A DNA stretch of 64,000 bases from Utricularia gibba (lineage: Eukaryota > Streptophyta > Magnoliopsida > Lamiales > Lentibulariaceae), in assembly GCA_002189035.1 (NCBI GenBank), contig NEEC01000015.1:1116001-1180000 (forward strand), read 5' to 3'. The first letter of the stretch is position 1, and every line of letters begins with the position of its first letter. Below the pieces are notes generated by a model. It saw only the letters and a list, made by a program, of their open reading frames with translations, was not told the DNA's origin and ran no database searches. Made by a program: the position numbers and the translations under genes. Shown here in pieces: positions 11,528 through 24,118 of this stretch.

Positions 11528-14121
11528 TCATCCAGCATTTGGGAAGATTCCGGAGAAGTTGGGGATTCGGTCAACATGCTTCAGTGCACGTTCAGCGACT
11601 TGTCGCGTCCGGAAGTCACCATGTTGGTAAGCATTCACAAGGGCGGTGTTGATGTTCTGATCACAGCAAACTTCAGAGGCTACGTCTGCATTTCTCAGCA
11701 GCCGTTCAACTGCCCACACTGTCTTCCTCCGCAGGCTCTCTGACTGTGCCTCCAGCAACAGATCGAGAATGCGTTTGGCTCCTTCTGATGGATCCAGCAA
11801 AACCTGGATTCCCTCATCGATATTGACCCCGTCTTCCAGCAAAGTGCAGAGAGCACCCAAGGAGGCTTCCACTACCCTGTCATTTTGGTGATCCAAAAGG
11901 GCCACAAGTTTGTCTACAGCCTGCCCTTCCAACAAGCAGAATGTTTCGTTGAATGAGCATATTCCACGGTGCACTGGGCACAATCCGGTCACAACAGGCG
12001 GCTTACTTAAACATGGAAAAAATGAGGCACAAAGTCCGGGTGGTGGAATACCAGGCGTTTGTGATAAGTTTTTGGATTCATGAGACAGCTTCTCCAAGGC
12101 AGTGGCTGATACCATCTGTACATTATCAAGTCCATTCGCCTGTAGAAGGTCTACGAAGATGAAGCCCAGATTGTGATCACGGCAGAGTGCACGAACATCA
12201 GGCTCAGAAACGGCAAAGGAAACTCTAGAAAGAACCTTCACCAGTCCTTCTAGATAAGGGGTGATGAAGCGGCCCACTTCCCCATGTCGTATCCGAGTTA
12301 TCCTTGAGATAAACATCTGGAACACACCTTCATCCAGCATTCTTTTAGTTAGAGCAGTATCTGTTGCAGGTAGATCAGATAGGAATCCTACTGCTGCTGC
12401 TTGTTCCTCACTTATAGCCCCATTTTCAGTAATAACTTTGATCAGGCTTCCGAGCTGACCGGAAGTGGACCACAAGCATGAAGCTAGTTCTGATCCCATG
12501 TGGGGCGACAGATTCTGAAGAAGCTTTATGGAAGCCAGCCTAAGCTCTTTCTGAGGCACCTCTATGAACTGCACCAAACTATTAGTCGCCCCAGAGCTTT
12601 CAATGGCTGAAACGACACTGGAAATGTATGATGAACATGATGTGAGACCAACAAGAACCTGAAGAAGCTTGCACTCTATTGCAGGCCCTGTGTTATTGAT
12701 AAGATGCAGAAGCTTATGAATAATGCCCTCTGAGACGAGAGTTTGTTGATTAGATCCAACAGGGATTCTGCCGAACTCACAGCCTGAATTCACAATATTT
12801 GCAAGAATTGTTGCTGACACTTCTTTCAGCCGTGCAGGGAGGTTTTTTGGTTCCACAGTGAATAGGTCCCGAACAAGGGGAGGGAGGATACCTTCCTCTA
12901 CTAGTATCCTAGCACTAGCCTCATCTGATGAGATTTGATTCAGAGCCTTAAGTGCAGCTTCTCGAGACTCTACATTAGTACTCTTCATGAGATTGATCAA
13001 TGAGGAACCAGCCGTCCTCGCTGCAAACACTTTAACATCACTGTTAAGAACAAGTTCGCCAAGAACAGCCGCCATTGATAATGCCGTTCCGGGGGACCTG
13101 CAGATGATACAGTAATGCATGAGCATGGTACTAAGATACTACATATCTTTTAGAGATTTGGTTCAGAAGGAGGTGAGTGCACCTTCTAGGAGCAATGTCA
13201 AAAGAGGCTGCAATCGCCCACAATCCGCCATTTGCTTCACATTGAACTCACATTGAGCTAAGTTGTCCAAGGTTCGATCTGCCGCATTTACCACAGAAGC
13301 TACATCATCTGAGGTGCTGCTAGCTATTCCAACGAGAAGGAAAATCGCCCCATTAACTGCACCAATCCTTTCACAAAGCAGATCCATTTTTGAAAGCTCA
13401 TATAGCAAAGAAACAGCCTTTTCTTTCTCATTTTGCTCGCGGGACAAGGATTTTACAATCGTGCGCACTGTGTCTCCTTCAGCCACGATTACCTACAATT
13501 TTGATAACTGTGAATGATAAAGCAAACAGAAAAAACTCACAACACAAGGGTAGCACACGTAAATTTTTCAACCTTATTACCAGTGTCGCCCTCCACCAAA
13601 ATACGAAGTGTTTCCAATGTGTGGCACCGAACTCTACGACTGCTGCTCCTCAGCAAGTCAATAATCATAGGAATCAACTCATAATCTCGTATCACTTGCT
13701 TATTCAAATGGTTCTTCACGCACTGGTTCTGGACAAACCTTAGAGCTCGTATGTTTTCATTCTCCGAACTGCTTGAAGATAACCATCTACGAGCATTATC
13801 AAGCTCAGCAGCTTCATTCCTAGCATTCCATTCTTCAATTGCTTTCCTCAAACCAATGCTTGGATTCAGTTCAGTACTTCTTAGCTCCATGAGTGTCACA
13901 GGGCATGTCAGCCTTCTTCCATTCTCTCTGCATTCTTCGAACCATTGTTCGATTGCCTGTCTCTCAAATGTTTGTCCAGATTCTAAGGTCACAGGATCCC
14001 GCATCAATTCCTTCGTTAATGGACATATAAAGGCATCAAAAACCTGTTCTCTGTAAAGCCTCTCGTAGTGACTGCCATCATCAGACTGCTCAAGTCTTCC
14101 CTCCTCTATTGTTCCAGCCAT
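11528..14121 (-). CDS. U-box ARM-repeat E3 ubiquitin ligase (PUB43/44-like)
   Basis: Three exons: 14121-13573, 13492-13183, 13097-11528; about 809 residues. The U-box is near residues 28-105 (FDAFICPLTKELMRDPVTLESGQTFERQAIEQWF, quoted here only as its first part FDAFICPLTKELMRDPVTLE). Armadillo repeats follow, and the C-terminus reads ALKHVDRIPNFSGIFPNAG. This pattern is that of Arabidopsis PUB44 (SAUL1), a plasma-membrane-associated E3 that restrains senescence and cell death. U-box proteins transfer ubiquitin using E2 enzymes without zinc. Oddity: exon 2 ends with one base past a codon and exon 3 needs two, so the canonical splice leaves the frame one base short. The start was set at the ATG before AGTIEEG. 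Confidence 0.88.
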
Positions 14122-15347
14122 CAATTCAACAATCTAGCAGCCAAAAACACGATCTTGAACTATTCACTTCTCAACACGGATCTAAGCACATCACCCATCA
14201 ACAACACCCTTCTCTCAAGCATACAAAATTTCAACAACTATCAACCACAAGATCTCGTTTTTTTAGCATTTAAGATAGCGTAACCACAGAAATACAAAAC
14301 TCAACATACTCAACTACTTCTCCGCCGAGATCACCAAAACAGGGAATCACAGAAGAGAGAGCCTTTCCCTCGAATAAATCTCGAAACCTGGCAGATGAAA
14401 GCCTCCGAGTACTAATTACTAGAAGCCCACATCAGGATCATATCAAGAATCAATGAAAAAACACAGGCCTCCCTTATACCAGTAGACTCCCATCATAAGT
14501 CTTCTTCGGTGGAATAGAGACAAGGATAAGATGGGGTAAATGCTTGATAAAAAAAACATCCATTCGAGCTGTTATTGCCAAGTTAAAAAAGGACCCAATG
14601 AGAAAGGGGAAAACAAGAGAGACAAGCTGTAAGCCAGAAGAGCACTGGCCTGTGTTTTTACTTCCTCCTCGTCAACAAGACTAGAACAAGAGAAAGCAAA
14701 ACCACGTAGGTGAATAACAACAGTGAAAAGCCGAAGAGTTTGACTCGTAAAATTCCAAATTCCAAGAGGCGATGCGTTGCAAGAAAGCTGCTATTTGGAC
14801 AACACTCTCTGTGGGTCCTTCGACCTGCTTCAACGAAAAAGCCTTCACACGTATTTAATTAATCACGTGGAAATTTCATCGTTCGACCTAAATTTCCAGA
14901 ATATTGGAGAAAATATTAAAAAATTTAGGAATAATTTTATAAAAACATTATTGATTTAAAAAATGTTGGAATATATTCCAATTCGAACACAATAAAAATA
15001 AATCAGCAATTAATCAGCTTAGGTTAATTATTAATTAATGAAGATAATGTTCGCTTAAGTTAGGGTAATTAATTTATTAATGATAAGGAGGATCCTATTG
15101 ATGCGCAAAGCAGGACGCTGCCACGGATTGCTGAGGTGGCAAAAGATATATTTTTTTTTCAGTTTTCCCGCGCAAAAAACTCTTTTCAATTGGAAAGTTA
15201 CTTTCTATCGGCTTTTACGGTAGTTCTCGTCGGAGGAACTGCAGGATCGGATCGATTATACGTGAGCGCTCAAGGTATTCTCGCGGTTGGAGGCATTTTT
15301 TCGAGAAATCGACGTTGCTCATTGTGCGTATTTTGTTCGTTTGTCAG
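14122..15347. other. Divergent promoter region (U-box gene / HMGB)
   Basis: About 1.2 kb between two divergent starts. The first part (to about 14450) is probably U-box gene leader, and the last part (from about 15150) is HMGB leader. The middle is AT-rich with repeated TTAATTAAT blocks at about 15006-15080. No gene is visible. Confidence 0.5.
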
Positions 15348-16713
15348 ATGAAAAGAGGAAAGACGAATGCAGATACGCAGAAACGCGACAGCAGGTGACT
15401 TTGCTTAAACGTATTTGCTTGCGATTTGATTTGTTCTTTGTTGTTGTTTTACGATATCGCGCCGGTGGCTTTGAAAAATTATAAGTTGTCTTCGCATTTG
15501 TATTGTTTCCAGTTTTTTCTTTTTTGTGTAATTTGTTTGGGTGCGATCTTTATTACTCTTTTTTTATGGTTACAATTTTGCCTCAGTTGCTTCGGAAATA
15601 TTTGAATCGCCTCAGAATGTGTAGCGTTTCAGGTCCTTTTTGTTTGATTGATGATCTGCGTTGAAAAAACGCGACAGCAGGTGGTTTTGTGTAACTATTT
15701 TGGCAGAGATTTCCGTTCTTATTGGTTTATGCTTATGATTACGCCCGCGTTGCTTCCGTCTACATGCTTAAATCGTGATCGGCTTCCGATTCTTTTCTTA
15801 GATTACGAACTCGAGTTCCCTGTACCGCCTTTTTTGCTGTGCATTTTTTAGATTACTGATGGAATCCATTGCTATAGACTCTGAGAACCGAGTTCAGGAA
15901 TTTCGACGTTGAATACTTCACTTGTTTACAACAGGTTCACGGTCAAAAAATCGAAGACTGAAACAAAAGGAGGAAAGGATCCAAACAAGCCAAAAAGGCC
16001 TTCTAGTGCCTTCTTTGTTTTCATGTACGCAGCTTTGCTTCATTCCCTCACCGCTGCTCCAAGTGTGCTTACATGAGATTTCTAATGAATGCAGGGAAGA
16101 TTTCAGGAAGCAGTTCAAAGAAAATCACCCAGATAACAAATCTGTTGCTGCTGTGGGCTACATTCTATACCCAAAACTCACTCCTTTGTAGATACATGCA
16201 CGCATCGCTGCATGCCTTTAATCACCATTTTATACTAATTACAGGTTGGTAAAGCTGGTGGGGACAAGTGGAAATCAATGTCTGAACAGGTAATGATAGC
16301 AATCTATATTTTTTTTTGTACCTGTTAACTGTCATGTAATAGGTGAGATTTCCCATCAAAATTAATTTCAGGAGAAAGCTCCTTTTGTTTCCAAGGCTGT
16401 GAAACGGAAGGAAGATTATGATACTAAGATGGAAGCTTACAATAAAAAACTGGTAATAGCAACATTCCATCCACCACATTAATTATTGTACATCGTTCAT
16501 AAGAAATTTCATTCTCATGGGGTCATTTCGAAGTTTTGACATAAGACTTTTCTTTTTCTCTAGAATGGTGAATCTGATAGGTCAAAGTCCGAGGAACACA
16601 ATGAGGGAGCCAGTGGAGAGGTACAGGTGTTTTTTAGTTGTTCGCACATGCCTTTCATAGCTGCCTTGAATTGAAATTGCCTGTAACTTCTAATGCAGGA
16701 GGGACATGATTAA
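15348..16713 (+). CDS. HMGB: HMGB-type high-mobility-group DNA-binding protein
   Basis: Small chromatin protein that binds and bends DNA without sequence specificity. Seven exons close in phase: 15348-15394, 15935-16024, 16095-16152, 16245-16289, 16372-16452, 16564-16620, 16699-16713. The basic N-terminus (MKRGKTNADTQKRDSR) leads into the HMG box, KDPNKPKRPSSAFFVFMEDF … NKSVAAVGKAGGDKWKSMSE … EKAPFVSKAVKRKEDYDTKM. The tail is short (NGESDRSKSEEHNEGASGEEGHD) and less acidic than the Asp/Glu runs usual in Arabidopsis HMGB1-3. At the last donor, use of a GT nine bases downstream would add VQ, so two tails are possible. The first intron, about 540 bases, is the longest. Confidence 0.92.
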
Positions 16714-17120
16714 CAGCTGCAGTGAACTCATTTTTTAATCCCAGAGAAGTACCTCCGCGTTTGCTCCCAAGTCCCAAATATGATGCCCTTCGTACTTATT
16801 AGACCATTTTGGTAAGCTAAAATCAGTTGCTAGTTCGAAATTCTCCAAGTTCAGTTTCTGCCACTGCATTAACTTCTCAAATGGGTGGTGCTTCTGCAAA
16901 TTCTGAAATGCTTTTTAGTTAATGAAGTGGATCAAATGTCATACAGTTGTGGCTACTGGATCCACTTCTAAACTTTTCCCCTTGTAAAAGAAATCAATTG
17001 TCAATATATATGATTTTCAATCCTGTGCACACACAAAAATGACACAGGTTGCAAAGTATGCCGTATACATCTCATGCATATAGATCAACAAGATGATGGA
17101 GGATTTGCTCACTTGGTTGG
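16714..17120. other. Convergent 3' spacer
   Basis: Spacer between the HMGB stop (+) and the CLC stop (-). It should contain both 3' UTRs; no other gene is visible. Confidence 0.55.
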
Positions 17121-20100
17121 CTACTTGTGATGACTATTGAGTTGTGGGTAAAGTCCCAGAACGTGCTCCGGCATGAAATCATGCCTCGTGAGTATCCCGA
17201 CAATAGGAGGCCTCTGCAAGATTGATGTACACTCAGTAACCAGATGCAACCGAAGAATAGAAAGAGCAACTAGCACTTACCCCTGGTGTTTTGGGGACGA
17301 CACATAGGTGTCTGAGGCCGAGTTCTCTGAAGAGAAGAGCAGCTTTTGCTAAGGACATGGTCTCAACCACCGTGTAAGGAGATGTATTGGTAATTGGATG
17401 CAGATCAACATACATTTCCATTTCCTCCTTGCTGATATCCAGATCCTCCACCTTGAGCCCCTTTCCAGAGCCAGCCTTTGCAAAGTCAAATGCATGAAAG
17501 TCTCTCAGAAGCTGAGACCCTGACAGAACCCTTTGCTCTGTGAAGCTCTTTGCCTTGAGCAACACAATCAGATGTGACCTCAACACAATCCCGCAAAGCT
17601 CCGATGCATCCGTGAGCGGTGGCTCGTCAATCACAGGGAAGCCGTGGTGCCGAGTCATCTGCAGAGCATGGACTATGTTTTCCACTCTCTCGACACCACT
17701 GAATGTGATCAGTGGACCAGTGCATACATCCCCTGCTGCTAGCTGCCTCATGTACGGTTCAGCATGCGCTTCCAGGTAAGGAAGACCCTTCATTCTCACT
17801 ATTTGATCATACACTCCCTTGTTGAATGTGTCTGCTACAGTTTTTGATACAAGGAGAACCAGCATCAGCAATGGAAGCATCAACAAGTCATTGGTAAGTT
17901 CCAGCAGGATCACACACAGAGAAACAGTCATTCTCATTGTTCCTCCTAGAAAAGAAGCAGCACCAAGAAGGGCAAACAATCCGACATCGAGGCTAGATAT
18001 AGAACCCAGTAGTCGTCCAACCAGACGTCCATAAGAGGCTCCAGCAAGAATCACGGGAATGAAGAGACCAGATGGGACAGCAATACCATAAGTGATGATA
18101 CCAAGGCAGTAGATTGCAACAAAGAAGATGAACAACATATGCAGGTGAAACTCATCCATGTCGTTCGAACGGAATAAATGACGGATGGCATCATCGTTGG
18201 TGTTAAAGAACAATGATGCAAGATCATTGTAATGGCCCGGAGGACACTGGAATTTCTTGTAGTTGCCAGAGCGGCCTATTGTGGGGCATTGCTGTCCCAA
18301 GTCAGCAGGGCATGGAGTGCACTGTGCAAGCCATGGAAGACCATATGCACAACAAGATGTTAAAAGGGAAATGCAGATGACTAGAAGGATCTTCGGACCT
18401 CGCCCTCTCCTGTAGAAGTAACCATACTCGGAAATCAAGAAACAAGGTATGATGTATAATTTCAGAGCAAAATCAGAAGTAAGAGCTGACTTACTCATTG
18501 ATGATGGCATAGGTTCTCAATACCTTGTCGACCAAGAAGTTGTAGAGGCTGCCCAGAAGGCCACCAAGGACACCAAGCACCACAACAGCAAACAAATCAT
18601 TATAACCGTAAGATGGGATTTCGGAATTTACGTCGAACATGATCAGGCCTCCCTCCCCAAAAAGTCCACAATGACCACCACGGCAAAATTGTATGAAGAT
18701 CCTTAAAACCACAGCTACAACAGCTGTCGTGAAAAAGGTCCTCCAAAGAAGAGCACTTCTCCACCTGGATGACAGAACAAGTTCATCAATCACTTGCAGA
18801 AAGCCGCAGAAATTAGTATCAAAGCTTTTTCTTATAGTTGACAGAGCAGGAAAATGAAATGGGAATAAATACCATGAGGCTGCTTCTTCGAGTGCAAAAA
18901 GAACACCACCAACAGGGGCACGGAAGGCAGCAGCCACTCCAGCAGCAGAACCACAGGTAATCAAATCACGCCGGTCTCGGTCATTTTTAAAGTATCTGAG
19001 CCATTTCCATGTCAAATGGTACTTCCGGGAACCTCCCTGTCCAAGAAGATTTGCTATGCATGCACCAGTGTGAACCATCGGTCCTTCCTTTCCAACCACA
19101 AATCCAGCTGCAACTCCAAAAATGGATCCAAATATCTGTGCAAGTGTCAGTATCCATCGAGAAACTTCTGTAATTCTCCTTTCAAGCATGTTAAAATCTA
19201 CTCTTCATGGATCTAGGGAGTATATTTCCAAATTAATACTATAATCTTGAAGACAAATTATTTATCAAATAATACTCAAGTTATAATAGCTTTCTGGTCA
19301 AGGACTTTACAGCCATTATCTCCTTACACTGAAATTTTCTAGTTCCAATAATAAAAAAAATACAAGAAAAAGCACTACACTTACTAGAGAAAGGAAAGCA
19401 AGGAAGTAAGTTTTATCACACCTTGACGAAGAGAGTGCTAGGAGCCAAAATAGAATGAGCATCCACACCATTGAGATAAGCTTTCACCTCAGGAATTCCA
19501 GAACCGGCTGCGGCTGGTGCAAAGAATGCACACAAAATTCCAGCGCAAGTTGCAAGGAACGCATTCATTCCAGCAAATGCTAAAAATGACTGAATGTACC
19601 TGTTCTCGAATGAATTTCAATTAATCCTCATTCATCAAAGAGATAATTTCTGAATAGTAAAGAGCATCAATAAGAGTCGAAACATCAACTATCAAAGTCA
19701 TAATTTCTGAATGGTAAAGAGCATCAATAAGCTTCATTTTGTGAAGTTGAGATCAATCAAATGAGACATTACAATCTTATCACTGTTTTTTTTTTAAAAA
19801 AGGATTGTGAAATTTTTGGAAGTATCCATGACATACAATACAAAAAGGATTAACATCTCACATATCTGGCAGTATTCAATAGCATCAAGCGCAAGTCAAC
19901 ATTTAGATTCCAATCCAGCACAGTAGGAAGAAGTGGGCTCACTTATCCTTGAGCATCAAGTTGCTGGTGTGCAAAAGCTTAAAACCAGCAATATTTTCGA
20001 CAGCAAGGTTGTTGAAGAAGCCAACAAGACCAGTGAGTAACCCAATGAGAAGAGCAAGTGTCCACTTTAGGAAAATGTACTGAAAGATTTGGACTTTCTT

Positions 20101-20661
20101 CCTTGATCTCCAGTCTTGCTTGAAAAGTTCATTTTCAATAATCCTGAGGACCAGGAGCGTTAGAGTGAAACTTGCGTATACTGAATTCAACAGATCAAAA
20201 ATATAACAGCAGGCCTTCCATAAAACAGTAGCACACCAACTGGAAATATAATATTTGCATAGCATCCTTATCTTTGGATGTAACACACCACAGGATTTTA
20301 TTGAATTCAATGGCCTATGACTGATTCTAGAAGTGCAACACATAATCTACATGGGGACGGCACGCAATCATAATATTATCAACTGCCATCTAAGGACATA
20401 AATATTCTCCCTGCAAAGTCATCATCAAACAAGGAGTGGAAAAAATACGTACTCATAATCAAGGCTCTCAATGGGGTAAATCTTGGAGCCGACAATGGCA
20501 ATCTGAGAAGTTACATTAATTCTACTCTTGACAAGCAGCGGCTCCCTCATGCTACCCTCTGAAGACATATTGCTCTCCTTCCTGTCAAAGTGCCCTATAA
20601 TGGCACCTTCATTCTCAATATCCCCATGGCATATGCTCTCACTGTTGTTTCGATGATCCAT
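17121..20661 (-). CDS. CLC-c: CLC-type anion channel/transporter (CLC-c-like)
   Basis: Seven exons close exactly in phase: 20661-20453, 20143-19943, 19599-19422, 19135-18873, 18764-18495, 18409-17281, 17213-17121, giving 780 residues. Family signatures: the selectivity loop GSGIPEV, the gating glutamate in GKEGPMVH, GVLFALEEAASWWRSALLWR, and GIAVPSGLFIPVILAGASYG. Two C-terminal CBS domains follow (near GVERVENIVHALQMTRHHGF and YTVVETMSLAKAALLFRELG). The N-terminal PIESLDYE and the end RPPIVGILTRHDFMPEHVLG match plant CLC-c. Serine in GSGIP is the form linked to chloride; the nitrate-loading CLC-a has proline there. The likely site is the tonoplast, where CLC-c acts in chloride storage and guard-cell responses. 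An acceptor just upstream of the ATG suggests an intron in the leader. Confidence 0.95.
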
Positions 20662-23600
20662 GGGAAATATCCTACGGAAACAAGACAATCAATTCTAGGT
20701 TTCATCAGTTTGATAAGCGTGAAACTACCCAAATCATTGCAAGCTTTGAAAGATGACTAATCGAAATAGCTTCATCACACTATGGAATTACGAGAAAATG
20801 CCTTTGCTATCTTGAAAAAACTCCAGATGATAACGGTTTCAATCAAATAAACCTTGGTTCAAGGTTGGTTGTATGATAAGCTGAACCATGAAAGGAAGGA
20901 CTGCAGCTGCCTATTCATCTCTACAATTTACGTACAGTAAAAAGAAAACAACGGAATGCAATTGGAGGCTCATCTTCCCAACTCGGACGGACAATGATCA
21001 AAGAAACCGCTTAATCCCCAAACAACTCCTCCTTACTAAATAGGGAAGAAACAAATGCAGCTGCCATTTAATATCCATACATGACGTGTCACAAAAGGCA
21101 AAACTTTTGCGTATACAAAAAAGGCAGAACTTTTGTCTCATTCGGTTTCAAAAGGTGAATCAACATACACATGATGTGCAAAAAAGGGAAGGGATGAAAC
21201 AGTCAAACGAGAAACACCAGAATCGGCAAACGAAAAAACCCAGAAAGAGAAGCACCACCAAAGTTGAAACAAAAAAAAACCAAACAAAGGATCAGCCGCG
21301 ACGGCGCCGGCGACGGCTGCCACCCCGATGAGAACCATACCTTGCATATACTTGTTCCGACGATGAGACGTACACCCTCGGAAGTGAAGAACGTGGGCGT
21401 GTTCTACATCATACAGCGATATAACCGGGCCCCAGGGGTATATTACAAATCCAACAAGAATAATTCTATCTTTTAATTCATTATTAAAATTAATTCAATT
21501 TTAAATTCACAAAACACAAATACTGAATAATTACATAATAAACCCAACACAACAACCCCTAATTCAGTATATATAAACTAATTTAATTCAATGAATTTAA
21601 AATATTGTTTGAGTACCATTATATATCGATTTGAATTAAGCATAATTCATATAAATTGAATCTGATTTTCAAAATATTCTATATTAAAATCAAATATATA
21701 ATTTGGATTAAAAGAGATTTTATTTAAATTAATTATTAAAATCAAAATCTTATTAAAACCAATGATCAAATACATAATTCTTATCCATATTTATCTATTT
21801 TTGAAAAATCTCTCTATTTTCATTTTTGTTTTCAAAATGATTACGTAACTCCAATAATATAATATTCAAAAACAAACACTAAATACAACGATACAAAAAT
21901 ATAAATAAATAAAAAAGTTATTAATATGGTATCTAACGAACGTTCAAACCTTCCAGACAAATGGGTGGACCGGTCCAAACTCCTAATGGATCCATCGAAC
22001 CGGTCTGCCAGCGACTGGACCGGAAGCAGCGGCTATATATGGAACGACAATTTACAGCCATAGTAGCGAAGCAACAGGCCATGCTCCTCCAACACCTGTG
22101 TCTGAAGACCCAAAATCGGCCGGCCGGTTCGACGGCGGGGCCGGTTCGGTCTGATCTTCAGTTATGCATGCATGCATATGGGGACTGATTGGCAATTTGC
22201 AAGAAGGTTCTTTTTACCATTGGATCTACGGACACGTGTACCAACGTGATGGCAGCTGGAGAGCACCACACGTGATGTGATGGTGACTTAATTTTAATAA
22301 AAAAAAAAGAAAGAAAGCCGACTAATAAATTGAAAAGTACATTATTTTAAAACCTTGATATGTACTCATCAAATAGTTTACTATATTTTTATTACTATTT
22401 TTACGTTACTATTTTTAGCGTACGGTCAACCATAGGAATCAGAGAAACCTGTCAGCATTAAATTCACCGCTCGTTCTTCCTTCCTTGCTTCCTTGTCATG
22501 CACCTTCGGACATATCCTATATTTTTTAATATTAGCTATTAATTAATATTCTATTTTATTCAATTTTGTTGCCACGTCAGTATGTATAATGATTGTTTTC
22601 AAATGGAAGATGTGATTCAAATTATATAAAATAAAATTAGTTTTAAAATTATATGAATAAAATGAGTATGAGATTGTAAAAATGTTTTGTACAATAAAAT
22701 AAATTATATTATAAAATTTAATAAAATAAATAAATATTATAAAGTTTAATATATAATAATTTAATATTATGATATAAATATCTTTTTAATAATAGATAAA
22801 AAATGAATAATATAATTTTTCTAATTAATCTTTTATTTTATCTATAAAACAATTATTTAATAAATTTAATAATTTTTGAAGTTAATCATAGAATCTGAAT
22901 TTTGATTTTACTACAAAACGATTAAAGATTATAGTCTTTAAAAATTAAATATATTCAATTAAAAAAATTTAAAAACACAGAAGAAGCACATAGTGTGTGT
23001 GTGCATCGATCTCAAGGATTCAAAAATAAAACGAGAGTCGTGCTACGGCAAATGGAGGAGCCCTATTTGGTCTTTTGCTTCAAGAGGGTATTTTGGTCAT
23101 TAACAAGTATCCATCAATGCTAATGTGCGCATCACGTGACCGTTCCAATTCCACCTAAGTGGCGTGGATGGCAACCGGTTTCTCTCCAACGGCCACAAAG
23201 ATAATGATTGGATAAGTAATAATGGGGCGAGCGGTCTGCGTAGGCCGAGTGTGTCACGACTGCTGCGCTGTAGTCGGGGGCACTTTGGAGAAGAAGATGT
23301 AAATGGAGTGAGATCAACACTTGTCTGAACCAAACATAGTTCTTACAAATGGAGAGGGTGTGTTTACAAACTAGAAATGATGACTAGCTTTTAAAAATCA
23401 TTTCTTTTTTAGTGTGTCGAGTGGTACTAGGATGAAGGATCTCTTCGTGGTCGTGGTTGAATGAGTTCATGGTAGCTACCTTCTTAAATTGGCATTGTGC
23501 ATGTGGCCGTACTTTTTTACTGTGCTTCCTAAGGACTAAGTGGGGGCAGAGATAAATGAATGAAACAAACCTCTTGAATGTGAACGTACAGACTTCAGAG

Positions 23601-24118
23601 AACGAAGCATGTATCTTTTGCTGCAGTACACATCTTATTTTTGGGTCGTTGCTCCGCTGGAATCTTCGGTCCCAGGAGAATGGTGAAACCTCATATGGGT
23701 TTTTCACCACCACATGGTTTGTTGGGCTAAGGTTTCGTCGAGGTTCATACTTCGTTGACGCGTTCATACACACCAACTTTTAAGTTTTAACTGTCTCCCT
23801 CTTTCGCGTCACTATTCATACTTCTCTCTTGCCGCTCGTGAAGACACTGTGAGTTCTGTATAGTGATTAATTGACCAGTTTTTGGATGTGGATTCTGATG
23901 GAGTTCTCATCCGGTGCAGTGGGTTTACAGGGGATGAAGAAAATGACGCTGTTTGCGCGGGTTTTCTCGATGGTAAGTGTGTCAGATGCGGCTATGTCTT
24001 TCTGAATCCACCCGAATTCGTATATCTCTGGAAACCATTGCCTGTGTGGTTCTTGTTCGTGATGGAGGATTATGGAAGTCTTGGTTGACGAGTGAGAAAA
24101 TGTCTTTTTTTTTTGCAG
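20662..24118. other. Long AT-rich divergent spacer (CLC / NPC1)
   Basis: About 3.4 kb between divergent genes, the longest spacer in the window apart from a leader-rich edge. 20662-21340 is probably CLC leader with an intron. 21480-23000 is AT-rich, interrupted by a GC-rich island at about 21960-22190 with repeated ACCGGTC and CCGGCCGG blocks and GCATGCATGCAT at about 22165-22176. 22210-22270 holds two ACACGTG sequences. 23040-24100 has mixed composition and probably includes the NPC1 leader. The open frames across it have no recognisable domain. Confidence 0.5.

Noticed and set aside
15006..15085. Repeated TTAATTAAT blocks considered as an origin or attachment site
   Set aside because: Ordinary AT-rich plant spacer; no associated gene, dyad or terminal repeat.
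21961..22188. 75-codon plus-strand frame in a GC-rich island
   Set aside because: Built from ACCGGT/CCGGCC words, no similarity recognised, no splice or promoter support.
23384..23776. 130-codon minus-strand frame upstream of NPC1
   Set aside because: Mixed composition, no domain, and lies in the probable NPC1 promoter or leader.
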